A DNA stretch of 52,030 nt, taken from NCBI GenBank assembly GCA_023150805.1, contig JAKLKF010000047.1, positions 1 to 52,030 on the forward strand, given 5' to 3'. The notes under the pieces are model-generated. The model ran no database searches. It was given only the letters and a program-made list of their open reading frames with translations, and had not been told where the DNA came from. Position 1 is the first letter of the stretch; every line of letters begins with the position of its first letter. The DNA is from Myxococcota bacterium (GTDB lineage Bacteria; Myxococcota_A; UBA796; UBA2385). Shown one piece after another: positions 42,533 through 50,044 of this stretch. The translations under genes and the position numbers were made by a program.

Positions 42533-42934
42533 CTACTGCGCCGCCCCGACGTTGAACCGGGCGTTGGAGAGCAGGATGATCGTGCCCGTCACGTTGGGGG
42601 CGGCCGTGCCACCGGGGGTCAGGATCCCGCGGACGAAGGGGCCGATGGTCTTGGCCGAGATGTCCTTGACCTGGATCTGGGTGCCGGCACCGACGAGCTG
42701 GGTCATCGTGTCGACGTCCACCCAGGTCGTCTTGTCCCACGAGGTCTGGAGCTTGGCGTCCAGGGTGGGCGACGTGCCGCCCGAGGCGACCAGGTTGAAC
42801 AGGACGGACCAGCCCTGGTCCTTGTCCAGGACCTCGTCCTCGGCCGGCTTGAGCGCCATGGTGGCGCCGGTCACCGCCTGGTTGGTGGAGGCGCCCTGGT
42901 TGAGCACCGCGGCGGCGAACTTCATGAAGCTCAT
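42533..42934 (-). CDS. Beta-rich virion-like protein
   Basis: 133 residues. The central part (VASGGTSPTLDAKLQTSWDK, then WVDVDTMTQLVGAGTQIQV and GPFVRGILTPGG) follows the pattern of small beta-sandwich proteins encoded in many tailed-phage structural modules (GTxPTLDVKLQ...W.D...FTQ...G.FVR). It could be a head decoration or capsid protein. ATG at 42934 follows closely on the previous stop. Abundance or position in a particle cannot be read from sequence. Confidence 0.7.
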   Translation of the reverse strand: MSFMKFAAAVLNQGASTNQAVTGATMALKPAEDEVLDKDQGWSVLFNLVASGGTSPTLDAKLQTSWDKTTWVDVDTMTQLVGAGTQIQVKDISAKTIGPFVRGILTPGGTAAPNVTGTIILLSNARFNVGAAQ

Positions 42935-42941
42935 GGGACCC

Positions 42942-43517
42942 TCACAGGCACAGGTCGTAGATGAGGCGGCCGTCCGAGGGGGCGAGGACCTGCATGCTCG
43001 CGGCCCCGGCCAGGGCGATGCCCTGGGCAGGTTGGGCGTTGCCCAGGGTCCGGCTGCGCAGCGTGCCGCCCGCGTCGAACAGGTCGACGTAGGCGGAGCC
43101 GAGCTGGGCCGGGTCGGCCAGCTCCAGCCGGACCGTCCGGGCGAAGTCGGGGATGGTGGCGTCCTGGGCTGCCTGGTCGGAGCCGAAGGGCACCATGAGC
43201 TGGTTGCGGTGCGTCTCCCAGCCGTCGGCCACCGTCACGCTGACGTGGACGGAGGCCGAGGTGGAAGCGTTTCCAGCCTCCACCCGCAGGGTGCGGGCCC
43301 ACACCGCCAGCCGGGTGCCTCGGGCGAGGCTCAAGCTGACGGTGTGGAAGCCCTTCCCGGCCGACCAGACCCCCTTCACCGCGACGGTGCCCGTGGCCTG
43401 GATGGTCAGGATCCGCGGCGCCGCGGCCTCGGCCTCCGCGGCCAGCAGCTCGGTCCAGTCGCTCGGGGCGGCCAGCTCGATCCGGTTGGCGCGGGTGCTG
43501 AGGTCCGTCGGTCGCAC
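42942..43517 (-). CDS. Beta-rich hypothetical structural protein
   Basis: 191 residues. Strand pattern in two sheets (ILTIQATGTVAVKGVWSAG, TRLAVWARTLRVEAG, SASVHVSVTVADGWETHRN, TVRLELADPAQLGSAYVDLF) suggests a jelly-roll or other beta sandwich. No catalytic motif or signal peptide. It lies seven bases upstream of the beta-rich 42533 gene, suggesting coordinated expression of virion components. Family not recognised. Confidence 0.6.
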   Translation of the reverse strand: MRPTDLSTRANRIELAAPSDWTELLAAEAEAAAPRILTIQATGTVAVKGVWSAGKGFHTVSLSLARGTRLAVWARTLRVEAGNASTSASVHVSVTVADGWETHRNQLMVPFGSDQAAQDATIPDFARTVRLELADPAQLGSAYVDLFDAGGTLRSRTLGNAQPAQGIALAGAASMQVLAPSDGRLIYDLCL

Positions 43518-43546
43518 GGCGGTCTACCCTGGGGCGCAGGCCCCGC

Positions 43547-44200
43547 TCAGCAGTTGCGGCGACCGTCGGGCTTGAAGCCGGTGATGGTCACGCGGAAGGT
43601 GTCGTTGGCGCTGGCGACCGAGCCGGACACGATGATGTCCAGGCCGGCGCGCAGCTTCTGGCCCTTGACCAGGTCGCGGATGAAGCTGCTGGTGCCGAGC
43701 ACCTCGGCGGGCACGCCGTCGGGGTTGCTGAACACGACCTTGTCGCCGAACATCACGGTCGTCACGACCGCGCCGCTGGTGGAGCCCGTCAGGGTCAGGT
43801 CCTGGGCGATGAAGTCGTGCTGCAGGCGGAACTCCACCGAGGCGCTGGTGGAGCTGGGCGTCTGCTTCTTGGCGAGGATGGTCTTGGCCCACTGCACCTT
43901 GGACTTCCTGCGGCTGGAGGTGCCGGACCCGCTCTTGCGGCTGCGGCGGCGGGCGCGGCGGGCCTGGCGGCGGCTGCGGCGGCGGCCGCTGGCCCCCACC
44001 TCGTCGTCGTCGCCGACCTCGTCGTCGTCGCCGACCTCGTCGTCGTCGCCGAAGTCGTCGTCGCCGAGATCGTCCTCGCCCAGCAGGTCGTCGTCGCCGA
44101 AGTCGTCGTCGCCGAGATCGTCGTAGCCGAACAGGTTGTCGTCGCCGGCGAACTCGGCCCCGGCCAGGGCGAGCGCCGGGAGGAGGGTGCGGTGGAGCAT
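43547..44200 (-). CDS. Candidate coat protein with acidic repeats, Arg-rich arm and beta domain
   Basis: 217 residues from ATG 44200. Residues 19-68 are Asp/Gly repeats (DDDFGDDD, GDDDEVGDDDEVG). Residues 73-100 are Arg-rich (GRRRSRRQARRARRRSRK). Residues 115-217 are beta strands (QDLTLTGSTSGAVVTTVMFG, RAGLDIIVSGSVASANDTFR). An Arg arm before a beta fold recalls coat proteins of small viruses. The strong ribosome site (GAGGA, seven bases before ATG 44222) points to a start that a 16-base tandem repeat now puts out of frame; see the repeat entry. N-terminal residues (TLLPALALAGA) are weakly signal-like. Confidence 0.65.
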   Translation of the reverse strand: MLHRTLLPALALAGAEFAGDDNLFGYDDLGDDDFGDDDLLGEDDLGDDDFGDDDEVGDDDEVGDDDEVGASGRRRSRRQARRARRRSRKSGSGTSSRRKSKVQWAKTILAKKQTPSSTSASVEFRLQHDFIAQDLTLTGSTSGAVVTTVMFGDKVVFSNPDGVPAEVLGTSSFIRDLVKGQKLRAGLDIIVSGSVASANDTFRVTITGFKPDGRRNC

Positions 44201-44219
44201 CGTTGCGGTGGAGCATCGT
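44188..44219. repeat. Perfect tandem 16-base repeat at the start of the coat-protein candidate
   Basis: TGCGGTGGAGCATCGT occurs at 44188-44203 and again at 44204-44219. Each copy contains the ATG CTC CAC CGC start on the reverse strand. Because 16 is not a multiple of three, ATG 44222 and ATG 44216 near the ribosome site are out of frame with the main reading frame, while removal of one copy restores ATG ACG ATG CTC CAC CGC ACC in frame. Confidence 0.85.
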
Positions 44220-44268
44220 CATGGGGGGGTCCTCGCTCGTGTTGGCCCGCCTTCGCGGGAGGGGGGGA

Positions 44269-44904
44269 TCAGGCCGCGCGGCGGGCGCGGTCGAACAGGC
44301 GCACGACCTCGGCCTGGGCCGGCTTGTTGTGGATCTCGCGGATGGGGCCCTGGACGGCGGCAGCGGGCGCCGCGGCGGGCTCGGTCACCTTGAAGTCGGC
44401 GTCCAGGGCGGCGGGGGCGGCGCCACCGGCACCGGCACCGGCGCTGGCCGAGGCGTCGGCGGCGGGCTTCTTCTCCGCCATCTTGTCGGCCACGGCCGCG
44501 CCGGCGGCCATGGCGGCGCTCGCCAGCTCGGAGCCGATGAGCCCGTTGGCCACGGCCATCTGGTGCGTGCCGCCGCCGTCGGTGATGGCGTCGTACAGGC
44601 CCCAAGCGCCGACCAGGACGCCGATGGTGGCCCGGACCGGGACCGGCCCCACCTTCAGGCCGCGGTTGTACTTGGCCCGGACGAAGCCGTCGGCGAAGCT
44701 GCCCAGGACCAGGGTGCCCTGCGTCTCGGCCATGTGGACGACCTGCATCCCGGCGTGGACGCCGTTCTCCTTCAGGGCCTTGGCGGCGTCCTTCAGCTTG
44801 TCCGCACGCTTCATCGCCTCCTCGAGGGCGGCGGTCTTGGTCTTGTCGGACAGCTTGGAGACGTCGTCGGCCTTGGCGGCGGCGGCGAGAGCAGAAGTGG
44901 CCAC
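44269..44904 (-). CDS. Ala-rich membrane-associated hypothetical protein
   Basis: 211 residues from a GTG at 44904 with a good ribosome site (GGAGGGCCCC). A helical charged N-terminus (TKTAALEEAMKRADKLKDAA) is followed by a hydrophobic segment (RATIGVLVGAWGLYDAI) and an Ala/Gly/Pro-rich tail, ending in a basic helix. First gene of the long leftward operon. No family recognised. It could be an internal membrane or scaffold component (inference). Confidence 0.6.
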   Translation of the reverse strand: MATSALAAAAKADDVSKLSDKTKTAALEEAMKRADKLKDAAKALKENGVHAGMQVVHMAETQGTLVLGSFADGFVRAKYNRGLKVGPVPVRATIGVLVGAWGLYDAITDGGGTHQMAVANGLIGSELASAAMAAGAAVADKMAEKKPAADASASAGAGAGGAAPAALDADFKVTEPAAAPAAAVQGPIREIHNKPAQAEVVRLFDRARRAA

Positions 44905-44979
44905 GGGGCCCTCCGGGATGCGGGGGAAGGGGTCGGGGCCGTTGTACGCCTGCCCACCGCCTGGCTGACGCCCGACCAC

Positions 44980-45200
44980 TTCCCAAAGCGGTCACACATC
45001 GGCCCGGGAAGGGAAACGGTCACACCACCCGGACACTGCAAATGCGGGAGATTGCTCCCGGGAAGTGAATCCCGAACAGAATCAACGCGCAGGAAGCCAG
45101 GTAGAACCGTAACCATCGCGCCAAGTATTCGCTTCCACTGACTTTCACGCAGCTTGGTTCCCGGGCACGGATGGAAGTAGCCTGAACAGGCAGGGAGCGC
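44980..45200. promoter_or_regulatory. Divergent control region with several short repeats
   Basis: Between the leftward block (start 44904) and rightward operon (start 45203). CGGTCACAC is repeated directly at 44989 and 45017. CCCGGGAAG-GAA is repeated at 45003 and 45057, with an inverted partial copy TTCCCGGG at 45158. CGGGA/TCCCG form a stem at 45058-45073. The region is less GC-rich than the flanking genes. It could hold divergent promoters with operators, or a replication origin. Confidence 0.5.
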
Positions 45201-45202
45201 CG

Positions 45203-46117
45203 ATGTACGAAATCGAGGGCTGGGAAGACCTGGTCGACCGGCTGCGTGCCAAGGAGCGCGTGCTCAACGAGTCTGCCGACTACCTGACGCTGGTCGAGCG
45301 CGGCGCCAAGGAGGAGCAGGTCGAGCGCGTCGAGCTGGTCGACCCCGACCACGAGGGCGGCCCGGCCGTCCGCTACTCGCGCTGGGACCAGGTCCTGGAG
45401 GCGGTCGACCGCCTGCGCCAGCTCGCCATCGACAACGCCATGCCCAGCGGCGTCACCTCCTACCGCCTGGCCGTCTACAGCCCCAAGGGCGACACGCGGC
45501 TGTTCACCGGCTCCTTCCTGGTGCGCCAGCACGGCTCCAAGGTGGGCGACCCCGCGGCCTACGGCGTCGAGGAGGCCAAGGCGTCCGCGCACGTCGCCAT
45601 GACCACCGAGCTGACCGCCATGATGCGGGAGACGCACTACTTCATGCGCCAGGGGATGCAGCTCGTCATGGTGACGCTGCGCGACGTCCAGGCCATGGGG
45701 CAGGTCCACCAGCGGGCCCAGGCCGACCGGCTGGCCGAGGTCGAGCGCAACTACCACAAGCTCATCGACCAGCAGGCCACGGAGCGCCAGCGCCAGTCCG
45801 ACGACCTGGCCCGCAAGGAGCGCATCCAGGCCGGCCGCCAGATGTTCGACACCTTCATGGGCAGCGTGAAGGAGCTGGGCCAGGCCTACATGGTCGCCGA
45901 GCACCCCGAGCTGGCCGGCTTGGACCCCGAGCTGCTGAAGCTCGCGCGCGAGCTGCCGGCCGACATGGTCACCCAGCTCAAGGACCCGGCCCTCCGCAAG
46001 CTGCTCCAGGACGACGACTTCCGGAAGCAGTTCATCGGGATGCTCAAGGCCGTGGCCGCCCAGGTCCAGGACGACCCGCCGCCCGACGATGGCTCCCCTC
46101 CCCCCTCCACCCCCTGA
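45203..46117 (+). CDS. Hypothetical coiled-coil protein
   Basis: 304 residues. ATG at 45203 preceded by GGGAGCG. N-terminal alpha/beta part (about 1-120; WEDLVDRLRAKERVLNES, SYRLAVYSPKGDTRLFTG), then a long helical region (QVHQRAQADRLAEVERNY and following) and a Pro-rich end. It overlaps the next gene. The first gene of the rightward arm of the element. No family recognised; possibly structural or a DNA-handling protein. Confidence 0.65.
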   Translation: MYEIEGWEDLVDRLRAKERVLNESADYLTLVERGAKEEQVERVELVDPDHEGGPAVRYSRWDQVLEAVDRLRQLAIDNAMPSGVTSYRLAVYSPKGDTRLFTGSFLVRQHGSKVGDPAAYGVEEAKASAHVAMTTELTAMMRETHYFMRQGMQLVMVTLRDVQAMGQVHQRAQADRLAEVERNYHKLIDQQATERQRQSDDLARKERIQAGRQMFDTFMGSVKELGQAYMVAEHPELAGLDPELLKLARELPADMVTQLKDPALRKLLQDDDFRKQFIGMLKAVAAQVQDDPPPDDGSPPPSTP

Positions 46118-46751
46118 CGAGGTGCCCGTGCCCCCCGTGAACGCCCGCCCCCACCGCCTGGTCCGCCAGGCCGACGCGCTCTACCGCCTGGACGCGACCG
46201 ATCCCGACGAGCTGCAGGCCACCGCCGAGCACTTCGGCTCGATCTCCTCGGCCGAGCGCGACTTCGCCCTGGCCCACCTGCTGCGCCTGAACCTCGAGGC
46301 CATCACCGAGCTCGCGGCGGCGACGGACCGGCAGACCCGGCTGTTGGCCGACTGGCGCAAGGAGCAGGTCCAGCAGGCCCGCGGCCTGGCCAAGCGGCTG
46401 GACGAGGTGGCCGAGCTGCTCGACGACGACGGCCGCGCGGACGAGGACGACAGCGACGAGCTGCCCCCCGACGTCGACGACGACGACGAGGGCCCACCTG
46501 ACCTGCCGGCCGACGAAGACGGCGACGACGCGGACGAGCCTCCCCCCGCTCGGCGGCAGCGGACCTCGCAGCGCGCCGCGGCGCCGGCGGAAACGTTGCC
46601 AGCCGAGCCGGCGGCCTCCCCCGAGCGGGCCCGCCGCGCCCGCCCCGCCCGGGACCGCGCAGCGCGACGCGAGGCGGTCGAGGGCGAGGTGGTCGGCACC
46701 GCCACCCCGGCCGAGGACGGCGGCTTCTCCCACCCCACCCCCGAGGAGTAG
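46089..46751 (+). CDS. Acidic/basic tract protein
   Basis: 220 residues, ATG overlapping the previous gene by 29 bases. Helical first half (TDPDELQATAEHFGSISSAE, ITELAAATDRQTRLLADWRK), then an acidic tract at about 130-165 (ADEDDSDELPPDVDDDDEG) and an Arg/Ala-rich tract at about 185-205 (ERARRARPARDRAARREAVE). Same acidic plus basic design as the 40622 and 43547 proteins of the leftward arm. Possibly a scaffold or packaging factor. No family recognised. Confidence 0.6.
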   Translation: MAPLPPPPPDEVPVPPVNARPHRLVRQADALYRLDATDPDELQATAEHFGSISSAERDFALAHLLRLNLEAITELAAATDRQTRLLADWRKEQVQQARGLAKRLDEVAELLDDDGRADEDDSDELPPDVDDDDEGPPDLPADEDGDDADEPPPARRQRTSQRAAAPAETLPAEPAASPERARRARPARDRAARREAVEGEVVGTATPAEDGGFSHPTPEE

Positions 46752-46754
46752 CCC

Positions 46755-47195
46755 GTGGACGCCGCCATCCGCCTGGACCTGCTCGTGCCCCGCATGGGCT
46801 TCATCAGCCTGGCCAAGGTGCCCCTGCCGGGCGGCACGTCCCTGGCCTACATCCTGGAGCCCCTGTGCCCGGCGCCGTGCGACCAGGTGCGCGAGGGCCT
46901 CCAGAGCTGGGACCGCTTCCCGCTGCGTCTCGACGTCGACCAGGGCCTGGAGATCCCCACCCCCGGCGGGGCGCTCGGCTTCTTCAACGCCCGGGGCCTG
47001 CTCCAGGTCACCCTGCCCGGCGCCATCGCCAGCCTGCTCGACGCCTGGAAGCCCTACGAGGTCCAGCGCCGGACGGTCGGGCACTCGGTCCAGGGCACCT
47101 ACCGGGTCGCGCCCGGCCTGCGCGGCGCGGTGGACATCCTGGGCCAGACCCTGGAGATCCGGGCGCCGGCGCCGGCGTTGACGGGCGGGCGCTGA
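46755..47195 (+). CDS. Hypothetical protein, alpha/beta
   Basis: 146 residues, start three bases after the previous stop. Mixed strands and helices (RLDLLVPRMGFISLAKVPLP, YILEPLCPAPCDQVREGL, GALGFFNARGLLQVTLPGA). Two Cys in LCPAPCD. No signal peptide or membrane segment. Third gene of the rightward operon. Not recognised. Confidence 0.6.
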   Translation: MDAAIRLDLLVPRMGFISLAKVPLPGGTSLAYILEPLCPAPCDQVREGLQSWDRFPLRLDVDQGLEIPTPGGALGFFNARGLLQVTLPGAIASLLDAWKPYEVQRRTVGHSVQGTYRVAPGLRGAVDILGQTLEIRAPAPALTGGR

Positions 47196-47196
47196 C

Positions 47197-47529
47197 GTGG
47201 GCCTGCGGGAGCGCCTGGGCGCCTTCCTGGACGGCCTGGCCGACGCCCGCCAAGAGGAGCTGCAGGCGGCGTGGCTGGCCGGGGCCGCGGCCGTCCGCGC
47301 GACCATCCGCGCGCGCGAGGAGGAGGTGCGCATCGAGGAGTGCCGCCTGGCCGTCGAGACGGTGTTGTGGGGGCAGGGTCTGGACCTGGACTGGATTTGG
47401 GAGCGGGCCGCCGTGCTGGGGCGGCAGGAGCTCTACCAGGTGCTCGCGATGGTCGGCGAGGGGCAGTCGCGGGAGGAGATCGAGGCGTGGCTGGCGGAGC
47501 GGGCGGCGCCGTTGGGGAGGGCGCGGTGA
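47197..47529 (+). CDS. Small helical hypothetical protein
   Basis: 110 residues from a GTG two bases after the previous stop. Almost wholly helical and charged (ERLGAFLDGLADARQEELQA, RAREEEVRIEECRLAVETVL). Fourth gene of the rightward operon, followed by an overlapping GTG that begins a broken gene. Not recognised. Confidence 0.6.
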   Translation: MGLRERLGAFLDGLADARQEELQAAWLAGAAAVRATIRAREEEVRIEECRLAVETVLWGQGLDLDWIWERAAVLGRQELYQVLAMVGEGQSREEIEAWLAERAAPLGRAR

Positions 47530-47615
47530 GCCACCTGGACCGGGCGCTGAAGCTGTTGTGGCCCCATCCAGATGCATCCCTTCCATTGTCATATCCTGTC
47601 ACTGTACTGGCGTAA
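47526..47615 (+). pseudogene. First residues of an element gene cut off by foreign DNA
   Basis: GTGA overlap start (VSHLDRALKLLWPHP) continues the operon's tight packing. At about 47560 the composition changes abruptly to AT-rich and the frame ends after 29 codons. This marks the right-hand break of the virus-like block. Confidence 0.55.
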
Positions 47616-47622
47616 CGAGCGC

Positions 47623-47637
47623 ATTGCGAATCGCAAT
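47623..47637. promoter_or_regulatory. Perfect palindrome upstream of the HEAAH-motif gene
   Basis: ATTGCGA-A-TCGCAAT, 15 bases, 17 bases before the ATG at 47654. Probable binding site of a dimeric regulator. The ATTGC/GCAAT core resembles that of the repeat at 28302, which may be chance. Confidence 0.4.
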
Positions 47638-47653
47638 ACCTTATGCTGCCCCC

Positions 47654-48292
47654 ATGCACTTACCGACTTCACCATGTTCAATGGAAGCAGCCGCCCACCA
47701 CGAGGCCGCGCACGCGGTTGTTCATGCGAGATTAGTCAGGAAGCGTCAGGTTGGCCTTGTGTTCATTCGGCGGGCACCACTACTCGATTCTCAAGATGCG
47801 CATTGGGGGGGCGGCACTGAAGTTGCCGACTTCGAACACTACGAAAAGCACCTGCCTCGCCCAGTTGAGGAGATGCGGAAGGTGGAGCTGGACTGGCTCT
47901 ATGAGAAGGGACTTCTCCGAAAGGCAGCCATTGCAGTTGCCGCAGGTGCTTGGGGGCATCGCGAAATCTACAGGCAAGCAGGTCAGGAGTCACCAGATCC
48001 AGGCAGGCAATGGACAGAGAGTGATGACGAGTGGCTTGCATGCGCCAGAGAAGTCAACTCCTCAAGGAGGTGGGGAGTCCCGCTGGATGATGTGGAGGAC
48101 GCCGCCCACCAAAAAGTTGTTGAGTGGTGGGAAGAGATTGCCCACTTTGCTCAGCTCCTTCTGAAGCAACCCCCGAGCGTCTCTGGCGATTGTCGAATCC
48201 TCTCACGTGAATGGACAAGCGACTACTTCTACGGCGACAACAGCCGCTACAAACCGGTCGACCCAGCCAAACTACTGGCAGTTCTCGCATAG
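47654..48292 (+). CDS. Lower-GC protein with HEAAH metalloprotease-like motif
   Basis: 212 residues (ATG 47681 is an alternative). AAAHHEAAHAVVHARLV contains HEAAH, matching HExxH zinc sites, especially the M41/FtsH-type HEAGHA. A possible third ligand could be in GHREIY or DDEWLACAREV. The rest is helical and Trp-rich (KVVEWWEEIAHFAQLLLKQ). FtsH's ATPase domain is absent. Similar stand-alone HEAxH proteins occur in mobile elements. Third codon positions are far less GC-biased than neighbours, so it was probably acquired. It lies between the broken virus-like block and the IS. Confidence 0.6.
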   Translation: MHLPTSPCSMEAAAHHEAAHAVVHARLVRKRQVGLVFIRRAPLLDSQDAHWGGGTEVADFEHYEKHLPRPVEEMRKVELDWLYEKGLLRKAAIAVAAGAWGHREIYRQAGQESPDPGRQWTESDDEWLACAREVNSSRRWGVPLDDVEDAAHQKVVEWWEEIAHFAQLLLKQPPSVSGDCRILSREWTSDYFYGDNSRYKPVDPAKLLAVLA

Positions 48293-48513
48293 TGAAGCGT
48301 GGGCAACGCGACGCCATGGAACACAGCCCCCGGCTCACCATCACCTTCATCCAGTCCGGCCAGCCCTCCGAAACCGATCCATCCGGGAACTCGCTCTTTC
48401 GCTTGGCCGTGGCGGTGCCCGTCCGAGCCCAAGTGATACTCTGTCCCCCCCGCCCCGGTTGACAGCGACCGGCACGATAAACCCCCTGGGCGAACCGGCG
48501 CGTGAGGAAGGCG

Positions 48514-48882
48514 ATGGCTGACGTGGAAGAGCGGAGCGAGCAAGATGGCGGCCAACGTGGTCGGCCTGGACGTCGAAGCGTGGCGGACCGGCACAACGCG
48601 GTTCTGGAAGTGCTGCAGGGCAAAGCCACGATCGACCAGGTGGCGCGGCGCCTGGGTGTTCGGCCGGAGACGGTCGTGGGCTGGAGGGACGCAGCGCTGG
48701 AGGGCATGACGGCGGCGCTGCAGCGTGGCGAGGGCCCCAGCGCCCGGGAGCGGGAGCTGGAACAGGAGAACTGCACCCTGCGGGACGCGCTGGCCCGCAG
48801 CGCCATGCAGGTCGAGCTGCTGCAGCGGGAGGTGGGCATCCCCGCCCGGGGCCCTACTCGGCGCGGGAGGTCGCGGCGATGA
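48514..48882 (+). CDS. IS3-family OrfA (HTH)
   Basis: 122 residues. ATG at 48514 preceded by GAGGAAG. The helix-turn-helix ATIDQVARRLGVRPETVVGW and the following leucine-zipper-like coiled coil (ARERELEQENCTLRDALA) are typical of IS3/IS2 OrfA, which binds the IS ends. The stop overlaps OrfB's start (ATGA), so OrfB may be made by re-initiation in addition to or instead of frameshifting. Confidence 0.85.
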   Translation: MADVEERSEQDGGQRGRPGRRSVADRHNAVLEVLQGKATIDQVARRLGVRPETVVGWRDAALEGMTAALQRGEGPSARERELEQENCTLRDALARSAMQVELLQREVGIPARGPTRRGRSRR

Positions 48883-49796
48883 GCCCGGCGACCTCCCGCG
48901 GCGAGGCGTCGGTCGCGATCCTGGCTGAGACCTTCGGCCTGTCCCGTCAGGCCATCTACGCCGCGAGGGCGGCCCACCAGGCCGCCAGCGAACGGCCGGG
49001 CCCGCAGTCTGCTCCACCGTCCGCGCCCGTGGCTGAGGCGCCAACCTCGGGTCGCGGAGTCCCCGTCGCCACCTTGACCGAGGCCATCGACGCCATCGTC
49101 CAGGAGCAGCCCGCCTGGGGCATCCGGAAGGTGTGGGCGGTGCTGCGCCGCCGCGGGCTCCACGTCGGACGTCGCCGCGTCCACGCGCTGATGCGCGCCT
49201 CGGGCCTCGTGCTGCCCAGGGACAGCGAGGGGCCCCGGGATCCCGCCCCGAGGGGCCATGTCACCACCCCCGAGCCCAACCGCCGAATCGCTGTCGACTT
49301 CACCACCGTCTGGACCGCCGAGGACGGCAACGTGGCCGTGGCCATCGGCGTGGACTGCGGCTGCCGCAGCGTGCTGGACGTGACGGTCACCAAGTCGCAG
49401 TCCTCCGGCGCCATCCTCGCCAGCGCCGATCGCGCACTGCAGACCGCCTTCGGCTCACCGGCCGAGGTGCCTGACGGCGTCGAGCTCCGCAGCGACCACG
49501 GCCCGCAGTACACCGGCTACGACGCCGAGGCGCTGGTCCAGGCCTGGGGCGTCACCCACACCTTCGCCCCGGTCGGGCGGCCCACCGGAAACGCTGTAGC
49601 GGAGCGGACCATCCGCACGATGAAGGAGGAGTGCATCTGGCTGCGCGACTGGCGCAACCTGGCGGAGCTCTACGAGGCACTGCAGGTCTGGGCCCGCACC
49701 TTCAACCACGACCGGCCCCATCAGGCGCTGGGCTGGCAGACGCCCGCAGAGCGTCGGGCGGAGCACCTTGGCCCACCCCAGCGGAAGGCAGCGTGA
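48879..49796 (+). CDS. IS3-family OrfB transposase (DDE integrase core)
   Basis: 305 residues. HTH_21-like region (AWGIRKVWAVLRRRGLHVGR) followed by the retroviral-integrase-type core: first Asp in NRRIAVDFTTVWT, second Asp in ELRSDHGPQYTG, and Glu in NAVAERTIRTMKEE, with the usual spacing (second Asp to Glu about 35 residues). All three catalytic residues are present, so it may be active. The C-terminus has the typical FNHDRPHQALG motif. Confidence 0.9.
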   Translation: MSPATSRGEASVAILAETFGLSRQAIYAARAAHQAASERPGPQSAPPSAPVAEAPTSGRGVPVATLTEAIDAIVQEQPAWGIRKVWAVLRRRGLHVGRRRVHALMRASGLVLPRDSEGPRDPAPRGHVTTPEPNRRIAVDFTTVWTAEDGNVAVAIGVDCGCRSVLDVTVTKSQSSGAILASADRALQTAFGSPAEVPDGVELRSDHGPQYTGYDAEALVQAWGVTHTFAPVGRPTGNAVAERTIRTMKEECIWLRDWRNLAELYEALQVWARTFNHDRPHQALGWQTPAERRAEHLGPPQRKAA

Positions 49797-50044
49797 GAAC
49801 TTTGTTCTCTCGCTGTCTTTCGCTGGACACCCGTCCCAGAACCTGCCCTGGGAGCGGAGGCAAGCCCAGCCGGGCCCCTCGCAGCGCGAAGCGCGAGAGG
49901 GTGGATGGGCTGGCCGTAGCGAACGGGCAGGTTCCTTCGCGACGCCACCGGGCTGTACAACCGATTCGCCCCCCGGTTGGCGTCTTGACTGGAGGGGGAC
50001 ACTACAGTCCGAGCCCAAGTGACGTTGCCGCGCACCGGTGTCCA

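Larger units (their letters stand above)
48434..50006 (+). mobile_element. IS3-type insertion sequence
   Basis: About 1573 bases. Left end TGATACTCTGTCCCCC, right end (reverse strand) TGTAGTGTCCCCCTCC: imperfect inverted repeats beginning TG, as in IS3-family elements. It encodes OrfA and OrfB in order. It is flanked by identical 16-base sequences (GTCCGAGCCCAAGTGA at 48421-48436 and 50007-50022), much longer than the usual 3-4 base target duplication; part of the left copy may belong to the IS end. About 200 noncoding bases follow OrfB inside the element. Confidence 0.75.

Noticed and set aside
32060..47529. Terminase, portal, HK97 protease, tail tube or integrase within the virus-like block
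   Set aside because: I looked for Walker-type large terminase, portal-like long proteins, tape measure and tyrosine or serine recombinase motifs and found none. The only Walker A I could recognise is in the SNF2-type helicase.
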